Of a stretch of 64,000 nt of DNA, positions 1 to 10,648 are shown one piece after another. The stretch lies in NCBI GenBank assembly GCA_017893485.1, contig CM030367.1, positions 89,478,910 through 89,542,909 on the forward strand, in the 5' to 3' direction. The translations under genes and the position numbers were made by a program. This DNA is from Hemerocallis citrina. Lineage: Eukaryota > Streptophyta > Magnoliopsida > Asparagales > Asphodelaceae. Within the stretch, counting starts at the first letter, position 1, and each line of letters starts with the position of its first letter. Under the pieces are notes generated by a model that saw only the letters and a program-made list of their open reading frames with translations, did no database searches and had not been told where the DNA came from.

Positions 1-99
1 TAATAATAATAAAATCAAACTGGGTCGGGCTTCAAGTTACATAAATAATAATGCAAGATAGATCAAAATCATTGGGCTTTAACAAAAAAATAAAAATTA

Positions 100-136
<37 letters not shown>

Positions 137-430
137 TTTAACATTGGGCTTTTAATGAAAACAACAACAACAACAACAACAATAAAATTATATAACAAAT
201 AGGAATTGGGTTTAACAAATTCATTAACATCCAAAAAGTAATAATATATTTGATTTGGGCTAAAATATAAATAGTCAATCAATAAGAAATAGAAAATAAA
301 GTTAAAATATACCATCATTCGAAATAAATATAATTGTCGATTAGAAAACACTTTAATAAAAGATCCGAAACGAAATTAACACAAAATAAATTTTAAAATA
401 TTTGAAATACAGAATAAATTCAGGAAATAT
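1..430. repeat. AT-rich segment with two trinucleotide microsatellites
   Basis: Very AT-rich sequence with no recognisable gene. It holds a (TAA)n run at about 100-134 and an (AAC)n run at about 159-182. The short open frame across the microsatellites on the minus strand is a low-complexity artefact. The segment sits where the rest of element C's left LTR would be expected, but I see no similarity to that LTR, so it may be a separate AT-rich insertion or the outside flank of a truncated LTR. Confidence 0.6.
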
Positions 431-522
431 GTATTTACGAAAATGGGGGTTACATTACCCCTGAGAGCTTTAAGATTCGTGCCCAAAACGATCCTCATTT
501 AGTCCTATTTTTACCCTTATCA
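431..522 (-). repeat. Element C left (3') LTR fragment
   Basis: The stretch with 'ttacccctgagag', 'attcgtgccc' and 'tatttttacc', ending in 'tatca' at 522, matches the end of C's right LTR (about 21260-21339) and, more weakly, A's LTR end. On the minus strand a purine-rich stretch (523-540, cgggagtggggtccttg) lies directly upstream, as expected for a polypurine tract. Similarity stops near 430, so about three quarters of the LTR is missing or replaced. Confidence 0.6.
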
Positions 523-1300
523 CAAGGACCCCACTCCCGAAAACTGAGTTTCATAGCTTTTGAGGAGTAGTTCGTCCGTTTTTAATTGTTTACAGAACTT
601 ATAGGGGAAGTTTGGATCTTGCTCAAGGTGTAATAGTGCTATTCTGGGCTTTTAAAATACCCAAAATTATTTTTATAAGTTTCTGGAATTTTTGTGATTT
701 TTCCATATTTTTTCTGATTTTTTTCCCATTTTTTAATCATTTTTTGAATTTTTATTCAATTTTCAATTTTTAATAATTTATTTTCAAAACTATTAATTAA
801 TTATTCTAAATTAATAATTACTTTTCCAGAATTTTAATTTTTTTTCCTAATAAATAATTATTTTTCAATTTTTAATTATTTTTTTGATTTTTAAAATATT
901 TTTTTGAAATTTTTAAATAATTAATTCAATTTAATAATTAAATAAAGTAATTAAATAAAAGAAATTACCTTAATTTAATCACGACCGTTGATCATGATCG
1001 AGCACGTGGACTTGGGGATGAGAAAATTACCTTGACACATAGACTTGGGGGATGAGCAACTTAACCACTTGACTAACTTGTTTCCTTGTAGAAGTTAACT
1101 ATTCACCCTTGATTTAACTTGATAGTACTCTCTTGAGAGATCTGCCTGGTGTTGTGGTATAATGAGCTTTCCTGGTGTTACAGAAGTCCGATTGGAGCGC
1201 GTGATCGCTCGTTTCGAAGCTGACTCGATTTTCTACAATTTCTCTTCTGAAGTCGGTTGAAGAATCATCCTTCTTCAGGGTCAAAATAGGCTCGCAATAT
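523..1300. other. Element C 3' untranslated region, AT-rich
   Basis: No coding potential. It contains T-rich runs (about 660-960) and then a segment around 965-1010 that resembles A at about 3925-3965 ('gaccgttgatc'). This supports a common origin with A's 3' region. Confidence 0.5.
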
Positions 1301-2830
1301 CTTTACCTCCATGGCGTTGAAAAGAGCTTTGTATGACTCTTGGGAAGATCTGTTTTTGGAGGTGAGTTTGGGGAGCGCCTCTAGACAAGTTAAGTTCTCA
1401 ACTTGCTGGTGGTGAAGAAGAGGGTCGCTCGGGGAGCGAGCGTAATGAAGAGTATCACCGAGCTCTAAAAGAGAGTCGTTCGGGAGGCGAGTGTAGGGAG
1501 CAGCTCTAGGGTCGAGTTGAGCTCTGAACTCGTTGTGGAAGAAGGCTGCTCGGGAGGCGAGCAGGATGAAGAGCATCACTACGCTCTAGGAAAGAGCCGT
1601 TGTGGAACGAAGGGCATCACCAGGTTTTAGGAAAGAGTCGTTCGGGAAGCGAGTTTGAGGAGAAACTCTAGGGGTGAGTTGAGCTCCAAACTCATTTGGA
1701 AGAAGGCTGTTCTAGAGGTGAGAGGAACGAAGGGCATCACCAGGCTCTAGGAGAGTGCTGTTGGGATTGTTTTTGGGTGCACTCAAGTGGCGAGCTGAGC
1801 TCCGCACACTTGCTCAGGAACAAGAGGCTAGAGTTGTCCTGTAAGCCACAAGTGGACTCCGAACACTGTGATGACGAGTTTTGGGAGCACTCGAATGGCG
1901 AGTCGTGCTTCGGATACTTGCTCTGGGGCAAGTGGCTAGAGAGACCCTACGGACCATGACTGGACTTCACACTTGTCCGGGGTTATTTTGAAAGCACTCG
2001 AATGGCGAGTTGTGCCCCGTACACTTGCTCGGGGGCAAATGGCTAAAGCGACCCTATGAACCGTGAGTGGATTCCAAACAAGGTGATGACGAGTTTTTCG
2101 AGCACTCGAATGGCGAGCCAAACCCCGTGCACTTGCTCGGGAGCATGTGGCTAGAGCAGCTCTATGAACCATGAATGGACTTCGCACTTGTCCGGAGCTG
2201 TTTCAGGAACACTCGAACAACGAGTCGAACACTGCATACTTTCTTGGGAGCAAGTAGCTAAAGTGGCCCTATGAATGATGAATGGACTCCGAACAAGGTG
2301 ACGACAAATTTTGGGAGCACTCGAATGGCGAGCCGAACCCCGTGCACTTGCTCGGGAACATGTGGCTAGAGCGGCTCTATGAACCAGGGGTTAACTCCGC
2401 ACTTGTCTGGAGTTGTTTCAGGAGCACCCGAACGGCGAGCCAAACCCTGCGTACTTTCTCAGGAGTAAGTAGCTAAAGTGGCCCTATGAACTGTGAATGG
2501 ACCCTGAATAGGGTGACGACGAGTTTTGTGAGCACTCGAACGGCGAGCCAAACCCCGCGTACTTGTTTGAGAGCAAGTAGCTAAAGTGGCCTTATGAACT
2601 GTGAATGGACTCCGAACCGGGTGACAACGAGTTTTGGGAGCACTCGAATGGCGAGCCGTACCCCACGCACATGCTCGGGTGCATATTGCTAGAGCGGCTC
2701 TATGAACCATTAGTGGACTCTGCACTCGTCAGAGTTGGGCACTCGTAAGGTGAGATATACCCACACACTTGCTCGGGGGTGAGTGTGCCCGTGCCACTCT
2801 ATGGATTATGAATGGATCCTGCACTTGTCC
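1300..2830. repeat. Element C tandem-repeat array, about 107 bp units in an alternating two-type pattern
   Basis: The landmark 'gcactcgaatggcgag' recurs at about 1884, 1994, 2100, 2205, 2314, 2420, 2528 and 2638, a period of 105-110 bp. Units alternate between type 1 (preceded by 'ggtgatgacgagttttggg') and type 2 (preceded by 'cacttgtccgga...tttcagg'), giving a higher-order period near 215 bp. From 1300 to 1780 the repeats are older and irregular ('gaagggcatcaccagg' variants). Open frames here come from the repeat and are not genes. Tat-lineage elements are known for tandem repeats in their 3' regions. Confidence 0.85.
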
Positions 2831-2905
2831 GTTAGGGTGCTTAGTGAAGGGATGGTATGGCTTGGGGTGAAATGTGTGTCTAACTCATTGTTTGCATTCG
2901 ATGAA

Positions 2906-3504
2906 TGTTACCGCTGATTCTGGTGTGGGGGTAAACAGATGAGATTTGTGAGTTCGTGGAAAAACCTGAATAGCGGATCCACTCCTGTTGATTCCTGCTG
3001 CTAACCTGCAAGGAAGTGCGATGCACCGGGGTTGATTCCGGCGACGCACCCTCCGACGCTCTTGTCAGTAACCAGTGATGATTAAGAAAGAGCTTAAGCT
3101 GGAAAAAGAGTGATTACCTGGTCACAGTGGTAGGTAGGAGGTATTTATAGTCGCCATGGGAGTGATTAGGGACCTGATTTCCAGTGTAACTGTCAGGAGT
3201 AAAATCCTCACAATTTGTTTAGGAAATTGATCCCTGATTCCCGGTGAGAGGGTAACTGCAAATCAGGCCCGTTGATTTGGTCAAATCAGTGACCCTGATT
3301 TCCTCTTGCTGGTCTGGGTCTGTCTCGGGTCGGGACCCGTACCCAGTTGGAGTGGATCCGTTCGTGGGTTATTGGATCTGTGAGAAGGAGATCCAGTACC
3401 CGTTTCGGACCCATTTGTATGTAAAATTACCGTTTTACCCCTGAGCTTCAAGATTCGTGCCCAATCTGGACGGTTCCGATTTAAACCCACTTTTAGCCAT
3501 ATCA
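2906..3504 (-). repeat. Element A 3' LTR
   Basis: 599 bp, nearly identical to 17547-18145. It begins tgttaccgctg and ends agccatatca on the plus strand. Directly inside it, the minus-strand tract GGATTGGGGGGCTCG (3505-3519) is the polypurine tract. Confidence 0.95.
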
Positions 3505-3904
3505 CGAGCCCCCCAATCCTAAAGACTGAGTGTGATCAGCCTTTGAGGAGTAGTTTAACTGTTTTAGTGGCTATTGGAGTTGTATCGGAGTCCGAATGGA
3601 GGGCTTTGAATCTCGAAGGGGGTAGTGAGGTGATTTTTGAAGCCGTGAGCTGTTCTGAAGCCTTGTTGAGTATTTGACGGTTTTTATCTATTTTTTCGGA
3701 CTATTTATTTAATTTTGCGATGTGTTAACTAATCGTTCGGGAGCCTTAACAGTACATTCTAGGCAATAATTGTTCGTTCAGGGGCTCAAAAATATCCCCC
3801 CGAATTTTTAATTATTTTCTAGAATTTTTAGTTAATTTTTCCAAATTTTTAGCAATTTTTCGCAATTTTTAAATAAATAAAACGATTTAAATAAATAAAA
3901 ACTA

Positions 3905-4870
3905 ATTTTTAAATACTGATTTATGGCGTGGCCTGATCTGGACCGTTGATCTTGGGCGAGTGCGAATTTCTGAGAGATCCGACGGTTGTAGTCGCTCGGC
4001 ATTCATTTTCTCGCTTTTGACGCTCGGATGGGCACTTGCTCGGTTGGCCGACCGGAGGTGTAAGGGTTCGGCCGTCCGAGCGACGTGGCGCAATCTGAGC
4101 CGTCGGATGGTGGCGCAAATCTTGAGACGGGCGCGTTTCCCAAGAGAACGCTATCTTGTTGTTTAGCGCACGTGGCAAGATCTGGACCGTTCATCATCAG
4201 GGGCACGAATTTCTGAAAGATCCAATGGTCGTGATCGTTCGGCTGCTTTTTTCTCCGTTTTGACGCTCGGATGGACACTTGCTCGGTTGGCCGACCGGGG
4301 ATCTGAGAGTTCGGTTGTCCGAGCGACGTTCTGGGCCGCCGGATGGGCACTTGCTCGGTTTGCCGACCGGAGGTCTGAGGGCTCGGTTGTCCGAGCGACG
4401 TGGCACAATCTGAGTCGTCGGATCGGGGCTCGAATCTCGAGACGGGCTCAGTTTCCAAGAAAATGCTATCTTGTCGTTTAGCGTCGTTGGCAAGATCTGG
4501 GCCGTCTGATCGAGATCTTACACGAAAGTTGAGGAGAAAGTGAGTTTTTTCCGTTTTGACGCTCGGATGGGCACTTGCTCGGTTGGCCGACCGGAGGTCT
4601 GAGGGCTCGGTTGTCCGAGCGACGTGGCGCAATCTGAGCCGTCGGATCGGGGCTCGAATCTCGAGACGGGCTCAGTTCCTAAGAAAACGCTATCTTGTCG
4701 TTTAGCATCGTTGGCAAGATCTGGGCCGCCTGATCGAGATCTTACACGAAAGTTGAGGAGAAAGTGAGTTTTCTCCGTTTTGACGCTCGGATGGGCACTT
4801 GCTTGGTTAGCCGACCGGATGTCTAAGGGTCGGCAATCCGAGCGTGGTAGCGCGGTCCGGGCCGTTGAAT
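3905..4870. repeat. Element A 3' region: tandem copies of a module of about 225-295 bp
   Basis: The landmark 'gacgctcggatgg' recurs at about 4019, 4262, 4558 and 4782. Each copy continues into 'gctcggttggccgaccgg', then 'gagcgacgtggcgcaatctgagccgtcgga', 'gctatcttgtcgtttagc' and 'gatcttacacgaaagttgaggag'. The third interval is longer because a 70 bp piece is duplicated inside it. Two further single copies lie at 5850-6050 and 10649-10853. Each unit contains a short hairpin, GCTCGG-ttgt-CCGAGC. Long open frames on both strands here are by-products of the repeat. Confidence 0.85.
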
Positions 4871-5034
4871 GGCGGAACGAATATTTAGACGGTTCAGTTC
4901 CCAAGAGCATTAATGGCGCCCCAGGATTTGTGCGGCGTTCCAACTTCTCGGGGTCATTAAGAATGGCGCCCTCCAATTAATGCGTGGCGTTTCAGCTTCC
5001 GAGGGTCATAATGGCTGGTTCTTAGAGGGGAGGC

Positions 5035-5042
5035 TATAAATA
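5035..5042 (+). promoter_or_regulatory. TATA-like box upstream of the antisense genes of element A
   Basis: TATAAATA in the context 'ggctataaataccccactcc', facing the same way as the antisense genes. About 1.2 kb further downstream is a second TATA box (6220-6226). Element B also has two such boxes upstream of its antisense gene. Confidence 0.4.
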
Positions 5043-5099
5043 CCCCACTCCCCTTGTAGTTTCAGTCACAACAATGTTGAGTTTTAGCCATCGGAGGTG

Positions 5100-5545
5100 T
5101 CTGCCTAGGGTGGTTGCTCTTCGGCCATGGTCTCCTCCTGATTCTGACAGCCCCGATGCGGATGTCAAGGTCGGGGGAGATCAGAGCCGAAGGGGTGACG
5201 ACCGGAGTCAAGGCGGATGCCTGTCTTCTTTTGAAAAATCCTAACCCTGAGGTCGTCGGACGGGTGGTCACTCTTCCGCTGTGATCTTCTCCCGATTCTG
5301 ACGGTCTCGATGCGGATGTCAGGGTCGGAGGAGATCAGGGCAGAAGGTGTGACGACCGTAGTCCGGATCCGGGGTACAAGGTGCTTCGGAAGGATGGGTG
5401 GTCATCCTTCCGCCATGATCTTCTCCCGATTCTGACGGTCCCGATGCGGATGTCAGGATCGGAGGAGATCAGGGCAGAAGAGGTGACAACCGAAGTCCGG
5501 AGCCGAGGGACAAGTTGCTTCGGAAGGATTGGTCTCTTCCAATCT
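5100..5545. repeat. Element A imperfect tandem repeat, about 134-154 bp
   Basis: Three copies of a unit with the landmark 'gattctgac(g/a)g...cgatgcggatgtca(g/a)g' occur at about 5140, 5294 and 5428. Each is followed by 'ggagatcag' and 'gacgaccg'. It lies in the possible leader between the two TATA-like boxes. No coding function is evident. Confidence 0.75.
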
Positions 5546-5849
5546 CTGTCTTCCTTCCGGGCTGACGGCTTCTGATAGTTGTCAGCCCGAAGGAGTTAGA
5601 GATGGGAGGTGTACCAATCTGCTTTTTAACCGGGCCCCGCGAGACGGTGGTTTCTCTCCAACCCTTGAACGATTCGTGGTTTCGGCTCCGAGGCCGTAGG
5701 CTTCGAGTTGCTCACGGGTGAGAGGGGAACCGACCGAGACCTGGGGCCCGGGGGGCTCACCGAGGGCGGTGCCTTAAAACTTTCAATCCAAATTTTCTCC
5801 GGCTTCTTCAGATAGAAGTGGAGCGTCTGGGTCCGAAGTGCTTCGTCCG

Positions 5850-6050
5850 GGCGATGTGGCGCGACCTGAACCATTGGATGGTGGCGCGAATCTCGAGACG
5901 GACCCAGTTTCCAAGAAAACACTATCTAGTCGTTTAGCGTCGCTGGCAAGATCTGGGCCATCTGATCGAGATCTTACACGAAAGTTAAGGAGAAAGTGAG
6001 TTTTCTCCGTTTTGACGCTCGGACGGACACTTGCTCGGTTAGCCGACCGG
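5850..6050. repeat. Left flanking copy of the element A dispersed repeat module
   Basis: This roughly 200 bp copy of the module arrayed at 3905-4870 runs from 'gtggcgcgacctgaaccattgg' to 'gttagccgaccgg'. It lies just upstream of the antisense gene cluster and is in direct orientation with the copy at 10649-10853 on the far side of the cluster. It ends about 170 bp before the TATA box at 6220. Confidence 0.8.
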
Positions 6051-6219
6051 TCCCTTTGCTGTTGGATTCGGATCGTACGTTGTTCGGATTTAGATCCTGT
6101 TGTGTCGAGCTACTGGACTTGGTGAAAAGATAAAGTCGTTTTGGGCCTTCGTGACGTTTCAAGAGCGGCCCAAAAGTCGCGCCCTTACGTTAGGAAGCCC
6201 AAGAGACTTTTCTTTTTAT

Positions 6220-6226
6220 TATAAAT
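6220..6226 (+). promoter_or_regulatory. TATA box of antisense gene 1 in element A
   Basis: TATAAAT followed by a pyrimidine-rich stretch (cttcactcccccaccctag) typical of a plant core promoter and start region. It lies about 200 bp upstream of the open coding frame of antisense gene 1. Confidence 0.55.
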
Positions 6227-6493
6227 CTTCACTCCCCCACCCTAGATCTCATTATTCACTTTTACTTTTTCTCTCAAGTTTTTACTTTTCACCTTCGAAG
6301 TTTTTAGCTCCTGGGTGGTGCTGCTAGCTGTCGCGGCAAGGCGTTTCTTTGCTCCGGCGAACTTTTCCGACCGTAGAAGTCACTTCAAGGTCAGTCTCTC
6401 TCCTTTCTTTTTAGAAAAATAGTTAAGATTACTTCTTCGGATGAGACCCCCGCCTCGGACCAAGTCGTCAGCCGAGCGGGTAAAGGAAAGGAG

Positions 6494-8766
6494 GTGATAG
6501 AGCCGACCGAGCAGACCATTGTTCGGCCGAGCAAGAGTGGCGAAGTAGCCGAGCCGCTCCAGGAGGTTGTGGCGAAGTATCAGAAGGGTAAAGGAGTGGT
6601 CACGATCATTGAGCAGCCGAAGACGGCAGGGGAGTTCGGTCGGCAGCCGATCGTTCTGTCGAGTGTGGGGGGTGTTCGGAGCTATTCCGAAGAGATGTTG
6701 GAGAAGGTGACTCAGGGCACTGCCAAGTCGGTAGAGGAGAATGAGCCGAGAGAGTTGTCCGAGGTGGACCATACCATCTCGTCTCTTACTGAGGCCGATC
6801 TGCATCGGATCCGGACCGGATTCCAGATTCCTGCCGAGTACGGGTTACTTCTCCCCGGACCGGGATTCCGAGCCTGCACATCGTCCTCGGCTGACTTGTG
6901 CGTATTTCCCCTCGACTCCTTGGCCGCCGGGCTCCGTTTTCCGCTTCATCCATTCATCGTCGAGGTTCTTAATTGGTACGGTCTGTGCCCCGCCCAACTG
7001 ATGCCGAACACTTGGAGGCACGTCTTGGCATTTGTTCTTCGATGTCAAGAGATCGGCGCCGAGCCAAACATGTTTCTCCTTCAGAGCCTCTACCGCCCTT
7101 GCCAGCCGAACAGGAACGAGCAGAGGTTTTACCTTTCGTCGCGGACGGGCGTGAAGTTGATCGAGAACCCGGACTCGATCAAGCATTGGAAGGAGAAGTA
7201 TTTCATTGTCCGAGCTCCCACACCCTGGGCAATTTCGATTGCTTGGTCGAGGGAAGGCTTGCCCAAGCGAGCGAAGAAGGAGCCGGTACTGAGCGACGAG
7301 GAGGCGGAAGTCCTTAAGAAACTCCTCGCCTTGCCGATGCTAAGTTGGAAAGACATTACCGAGGAAGCTTTGTTCCGGGGGGGTCTCAGTCCGATCGACC
7401 CTAGTACGCTTCTGGTATTTTTACTTCTTGCTTGAAGTTCATGAAAATTTTTCTAAGTTTTTTCACTCGGTTTGTGCAGAGTCTTCGAAGATGGACTACA
7501 GGGCGTTGATGGCGAAGGCGAAGGAGAGGGAGCAGGAGACGAGAAAGAAGAGACCCTCGACAGGGCCTCAATGCGGCCGAGCTCCAAAGATACCCTCGGT
7601 CCCGAAGACCGCCGACCTGAAGGGGGTCGTCGTTCCGGAGGCCGATCCCGTGCAGGAGAAGGTCGCGGCCTCTGATCCTCCTGTTTCGGATGCGCTGATT
7701 CCAACGGCGAAGGGAGATGCTCCCGGCTCGTCGAGCGGCGCGTTCGACGTGAGCAAGGTGTTATCCCTCCAGGTTCCGCCCCTCACTGCCGATGCGGAGA
7801 AGATTCTGACCGAGGGGCACAAGCAGATCTTCATCCCCGACTGGCAAGTGATGAAAGTCGATGGTTTTTTGGGCGACGGCAACATTTGTATGCAGGCGGT
7901 GAAGCACCTGCCGACCCCAAAGGACCGAGTGGCCCTTAAGTCCGGTCAAGTCGGGGACGCGACGATGCAGATCGCTCGGAATACGATGTCGGTGGGCCGA
8001 ACACTTTCTTATTGAAGCATTTTTTCTGAAATTTTCCATGTTTCTAGGTTCGGACCCTAACGGTTTGTTCTCTTTTCAGACCCTCTGCCACTTCAACTTC
8101 TTGCTCGAAGAGTTTACGAGCAAAGAACAAGAGCTGACGGCGCAGTACGACCGGGAGAGGTCGGAGCGCGCAAAAGCAGTGAAGCTGCTCGATGCTGAGC
8201 TACTCCTCTCGGCAAAACGCGGAGCCGAAGTGGCAGGGTTGGAGGCAAAGCTGGCCGATGCCATTCAGCAGTCGAAGGACGCGGCTGCCAAACTCGAGGC
8301 CTCAGAGAAGGAGAACGCCGAGCTGAAGGAGGAGTTGGCCAATGCTCGGTCGGAGGCGGAGAGGGCTCGGAAGAAGACCAGGAAGATCATGGCCAGGCAC
8401 CGGTCTAAGGTGGCGAGGGCGAAGAAGGCTGTCCAGGACGAGGCTGAACAGCACATGTTCAAGAACATGGAGGATGCGTACGGCCGAGCCCTGCTTCATA
8501 TCGCCGCCCGAAATCCGGGGTTCGACACGTCCTCCTACCGCTTCTACGACCCCGTGGAGGGGGAGGAGGAGCTTCCCCAGGCGATGCTCGGCCCCGAGGG
8601 ACAGACCGACGGTGTCGAAGGCCCGGGTGAGGCTGAGGCCGAGGGTGAGGAGGAGGACGACTCTGAGGAGGAGAGCGAGAGCGAGGACGAGGACGAGGAC
8701 GAGGCCGAGGGCGAGGATAAGGCCGAGGGGTCGACAGACCCGAACGACAAAAAGGTCGACCCCTGA
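6494..8766 (+). CDS. Element A antisense gene 1: gypsy-type transposon domain plus coiled coil, three exons
   Basis: Encoded opposite to gag-pol. Exon 1 ends at 7403, exon 2 is 7480-7991 and exon 3 is 8080-8766. The introns are 76 and 88 bp with GT-AG ends, in phase 1 and phase 0. Exon 1 (about 6838-7215) encodes a region like the plant 'putative gypsy type transposon' family (Pfam Transposase_28), with FPLDSLAAGLRFPLHPF, VLNWYGL and WKEKYFIV. Exon 2 is a basic linker. Exon 3 is a long heptad-rich coiled coil ending in a strongly acidic Asp/Glu tail. The open frame extends upstream of 6494 to about 6415 after a 'ctttctttttag' acceptor-like site. The first nearby ATG (6441) is out of frame, so the true start is unresolved; 6494 is a GTG in the open frame. 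Function is unknown; a nuclear or DNA-related role is a guess. Confidence 0.75.
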
Positions 8767-8869
8767 CTTGGTTGCGTCTTTTAGTCTTTTGTTTTTTTTT
8801 TGTAAGCCTAACTGCGGACTGGCCACCGCTCTTGTAACGCTTTTTTGAGTTTTGAATGAAAACACTCTT

Positions 8870-8971
8870 TGTTTGGCCAAAAATTCTCCAAGTGTTAGTC
8901 TCCGGATTTTGTGTTTGATTAGGCGTAAAATTCTCCAAGTGTTGGGCCTCGGATTTATCTCTGCTTTTCAG
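8870..8971 (+). repeat. Recurring pre-acceptor block upstream of antisense gene 2
   Basis: Two copies of 'aattctccaagtgttggnctccggattt' (about 8881 and 8930) are followed by a pyrimidine tract and the splice acceptor 'ctgcttttcag' at 8971. A related block precedes antisense gene 3 (9917-9985), with 'aattcttgaagtgttggac' and 'cctcttttcag'. The core 'caagtgttggac' also occurs in every unit of the 111 bp array at 11027-11575. Confidence 0.6.
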
Positions 8972-9811
8972 GTGAAGTTTGGTCCGATCACGGAGGTTGC
9001 ATACCTTCGTAAGGAGCTGACCAAAACGAAGCGAGAGCTTTCCCATAGCCGAGAGAGGCGGTTTTATATGTTCTTGAAGCTGGAGGAGATAAAGGTAGCT
9101 GCGAGGGGGTATTGTCGCGAGTTGAAGCAACTGCGGAAGCAACACCAAGCTCCTTGTCCCGAAGGTGAGACCAGGCGACTTCGTAGGGAGCTCTCCCTCG
9201 CCGAGCAAAAGAATAACGAGCTCTTGGCCGAGATCCGACACTTGGAGTTAGCGGAGAAAGAACGTTCGGCGGAGGAAGAGAAGCTAACTTCTGAGTTGGA
9301 GAAGGTGTCATCCGAGCGCCAAAAGTTGTTGGCCGAGGTCGACAAGCTTAGGAGGATTACGATAGACAGGGGGATCGAGGTCACCCATTATCGACGACTC
9401 GCGACCGATAGCGCCAATGTCTCGGGCTCGTCAAGACCTCTTCGTTTGAAGATGTCGGCAAAGGATGATGCTCTGAGGGATAGGATTATCGAGTTGGAGG
9501 AAGAGGTCGCGTCGCTCAAGCCTCTGCCGGAGCGGGCCAACGTTTGTAGTACGTCGTGTACTCGCGAAGAGAGTGACAGAGGGATTACCTTCTACGAACT
9601 TGCGACTCGTTTGCCCGCGGCTAGGCGGAGTCCTGCTGACGCTCAGAGTAGTGTAGCTGTCTCGTCTAGCGGTGCCTCGGTCGGCGCCACGGTTGGAGTT
9701 AGCGGCGAAGGGGGATCTCGCTTCGCTGGTTTGGAATCGAGCTCGGAGGTCAGGCCTCGCTGCCCCCGTGTTTCCTTGAACCGAAGCGTACCCCTTCCAA
9801 AGAGGCACTAA
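8972..9811 (+). CDS. Element A antisense gene 2: coiled-coil protein or downstream exon
   Basis: An open frame of about 280 codons begins right after a good acceptor (cttttcag at 8964-8971), in phase 0, and ends at 9811. The product is almost entirely heptad-rich coiled coil (VAYLRKELTKTKREL, then ELLAEIRHLELAEKERSAEEE), followed by a Ser/Ala-rich tail containing PADAQSSVA. The same start context and the DAQSSVA motif occur in element B (30039-30521). No upstream exon or ATG is certain. It could be an alternative last exon of gene 1 or a separate gene. A polyadenylation signal AATAAA lies at 9894-9899. Confidence 0.6.
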   Translation: MKFGPITEVAYLRKELTKTKRELSHSRERRFYMFLKLEEIKVAARGYCRELKQLRKQHQAPCPEGETRRLRRELSLAEQKNNELLAEIRHLELAEKERSAEEEKLTSELEKVSSERQKLLAEVDKLRRITIDRGIEVTHYRRLATDSANVSGSSRPLRLKMSAKDDALRDRIIELEEEVASLKPLPERANVCSTSCTREESDRGITFYELATRLPAARRSPADAQSSVAVSSSGASVGATVGVSGEGGSRFAGLESSSEVRPRCPRVSLNRSVPLPKRH

Positions 9812-9985
9812 ACATGTTGTCTTATGTTCCTTCTAACTATTGTAACACTCTGTTGTAGCGTCAGTTTTGTTGTTTGTAGAGTTACTATATCTGAATAAAA
9901 GTTTGAAAGTTTGTTTTGAAAATTCTTGAAGTGTTGGACTTCGGCAACGTTTGAAATTTTGTTGTTCGTCTCTTCCTCTTTTCAG

Positions 9986-10423
9986 CTCGTGGTGGTAGCT
10001 CAAGACGCCGACCCCAATTGCTCGGATGATCACGCTCGAACCGAGGTTGGCTCGGGGGAGACGAGGATGCACTCGGCCAAATGCCGAGAGCGGCTCTATG
10101 AAGTCGAGCTGGGACTGCGCCGAGCCGAGAGCGAGCGGGGCCACCTTCAGCTCATCCTGGGTCAGCATGACGCCGAGATCCGGCGTATGGAGAGCAGGAT
10201 CGCCGAGATGACCCCTACAGGAGAGGACGGAGACTCGCCGACCGCCTTTAGCAACGCCCTTCGGATCCAGTGCGTTCGGCACAATCTGACGAAGATAGTA
10301 GCCGAAAGGGACGATCTGCTTTCTGAGATCCGTCACTTGCAGACTGTAGAGGCGGGGCTTCGGACGGAGGAAGAGGAACTGGCGGCCGAGGTAGCTAGAC
10401 TGACGACCGAACGGGACGTTTGA
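9986..10423 (+). CDS. Element A antisense gene 3: paralogous coiled-coil module
   Basis: The open frame starts directly after the acceptor 'cctcttttcag' (9985) and stops at 10423. Its C-terminal half (LLSEIRHLQTVEAGLRTEEEELAAEVARL) clearly resembles antisense gene 2 (LLAEIRHLELAEKERSAEEEKLTSEL), so the two are duplicated modules. It is preceded by a related 3' UTR-plus-intron block, which suggests the duplicated unit was 3' UTR + intron + exon. There is no independent start codon in a convincing context. It lies convergent to pol, 1.3 kb away. Confidence 0.55.
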   Translation, partial: LVVVAQDADPNCSDDHARTEVGSGETRMHSAKCRERLYEVELGLRRAESERGHLQLILGQHDAEIRRMESRIAEMTPTGEDGDSPTAFSNALRIQCVRHNLTKIVAERDDLLSEIRHLQTVEAGLRTEEEELAAEVARLTTERDV

Positions 10424-10648
10424 TGATTTTTCTTTTTAAAAACCAAGTGTAGTGGGTCGGCATTGTAACTACTGTTCTTTGGGGCATTGTGACCTTGTTG
10501 TATGGAAAAGTTGCTTTGAACTGTGTCCCAATTATTAATAATATTTCTTTCACGAACTTGCACGTCCTTTGTAGCTCTGCGTAGTTGTTTCGGTTCTGAC
10601 CGTGTTCGTCGCGCCGAGGTCTTCGACCCGGCCCCTATCTCATTCGTG

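Noticed and set aside
97..351. Minus-strand frame with poly-Ile and poly-Val
   Set aside because: Translation of TAA and AAC microsatellites.
4003..4976. Minus-strand frames of 152-209 codons with repeated motifs
   Set aside because: They cover the tandem module at 3905-4870 and share no similarity to known proteins; overlapping frames on both strands are equally open.
8302..9241. Minus-strand frames overlapping antisense genes 1 and 2
   Set aside because: Shadows of the Glu/Asp/Lys-rich coiled-coil coding sequence; the plus-strand frame has splice sites and a homologue in element B.
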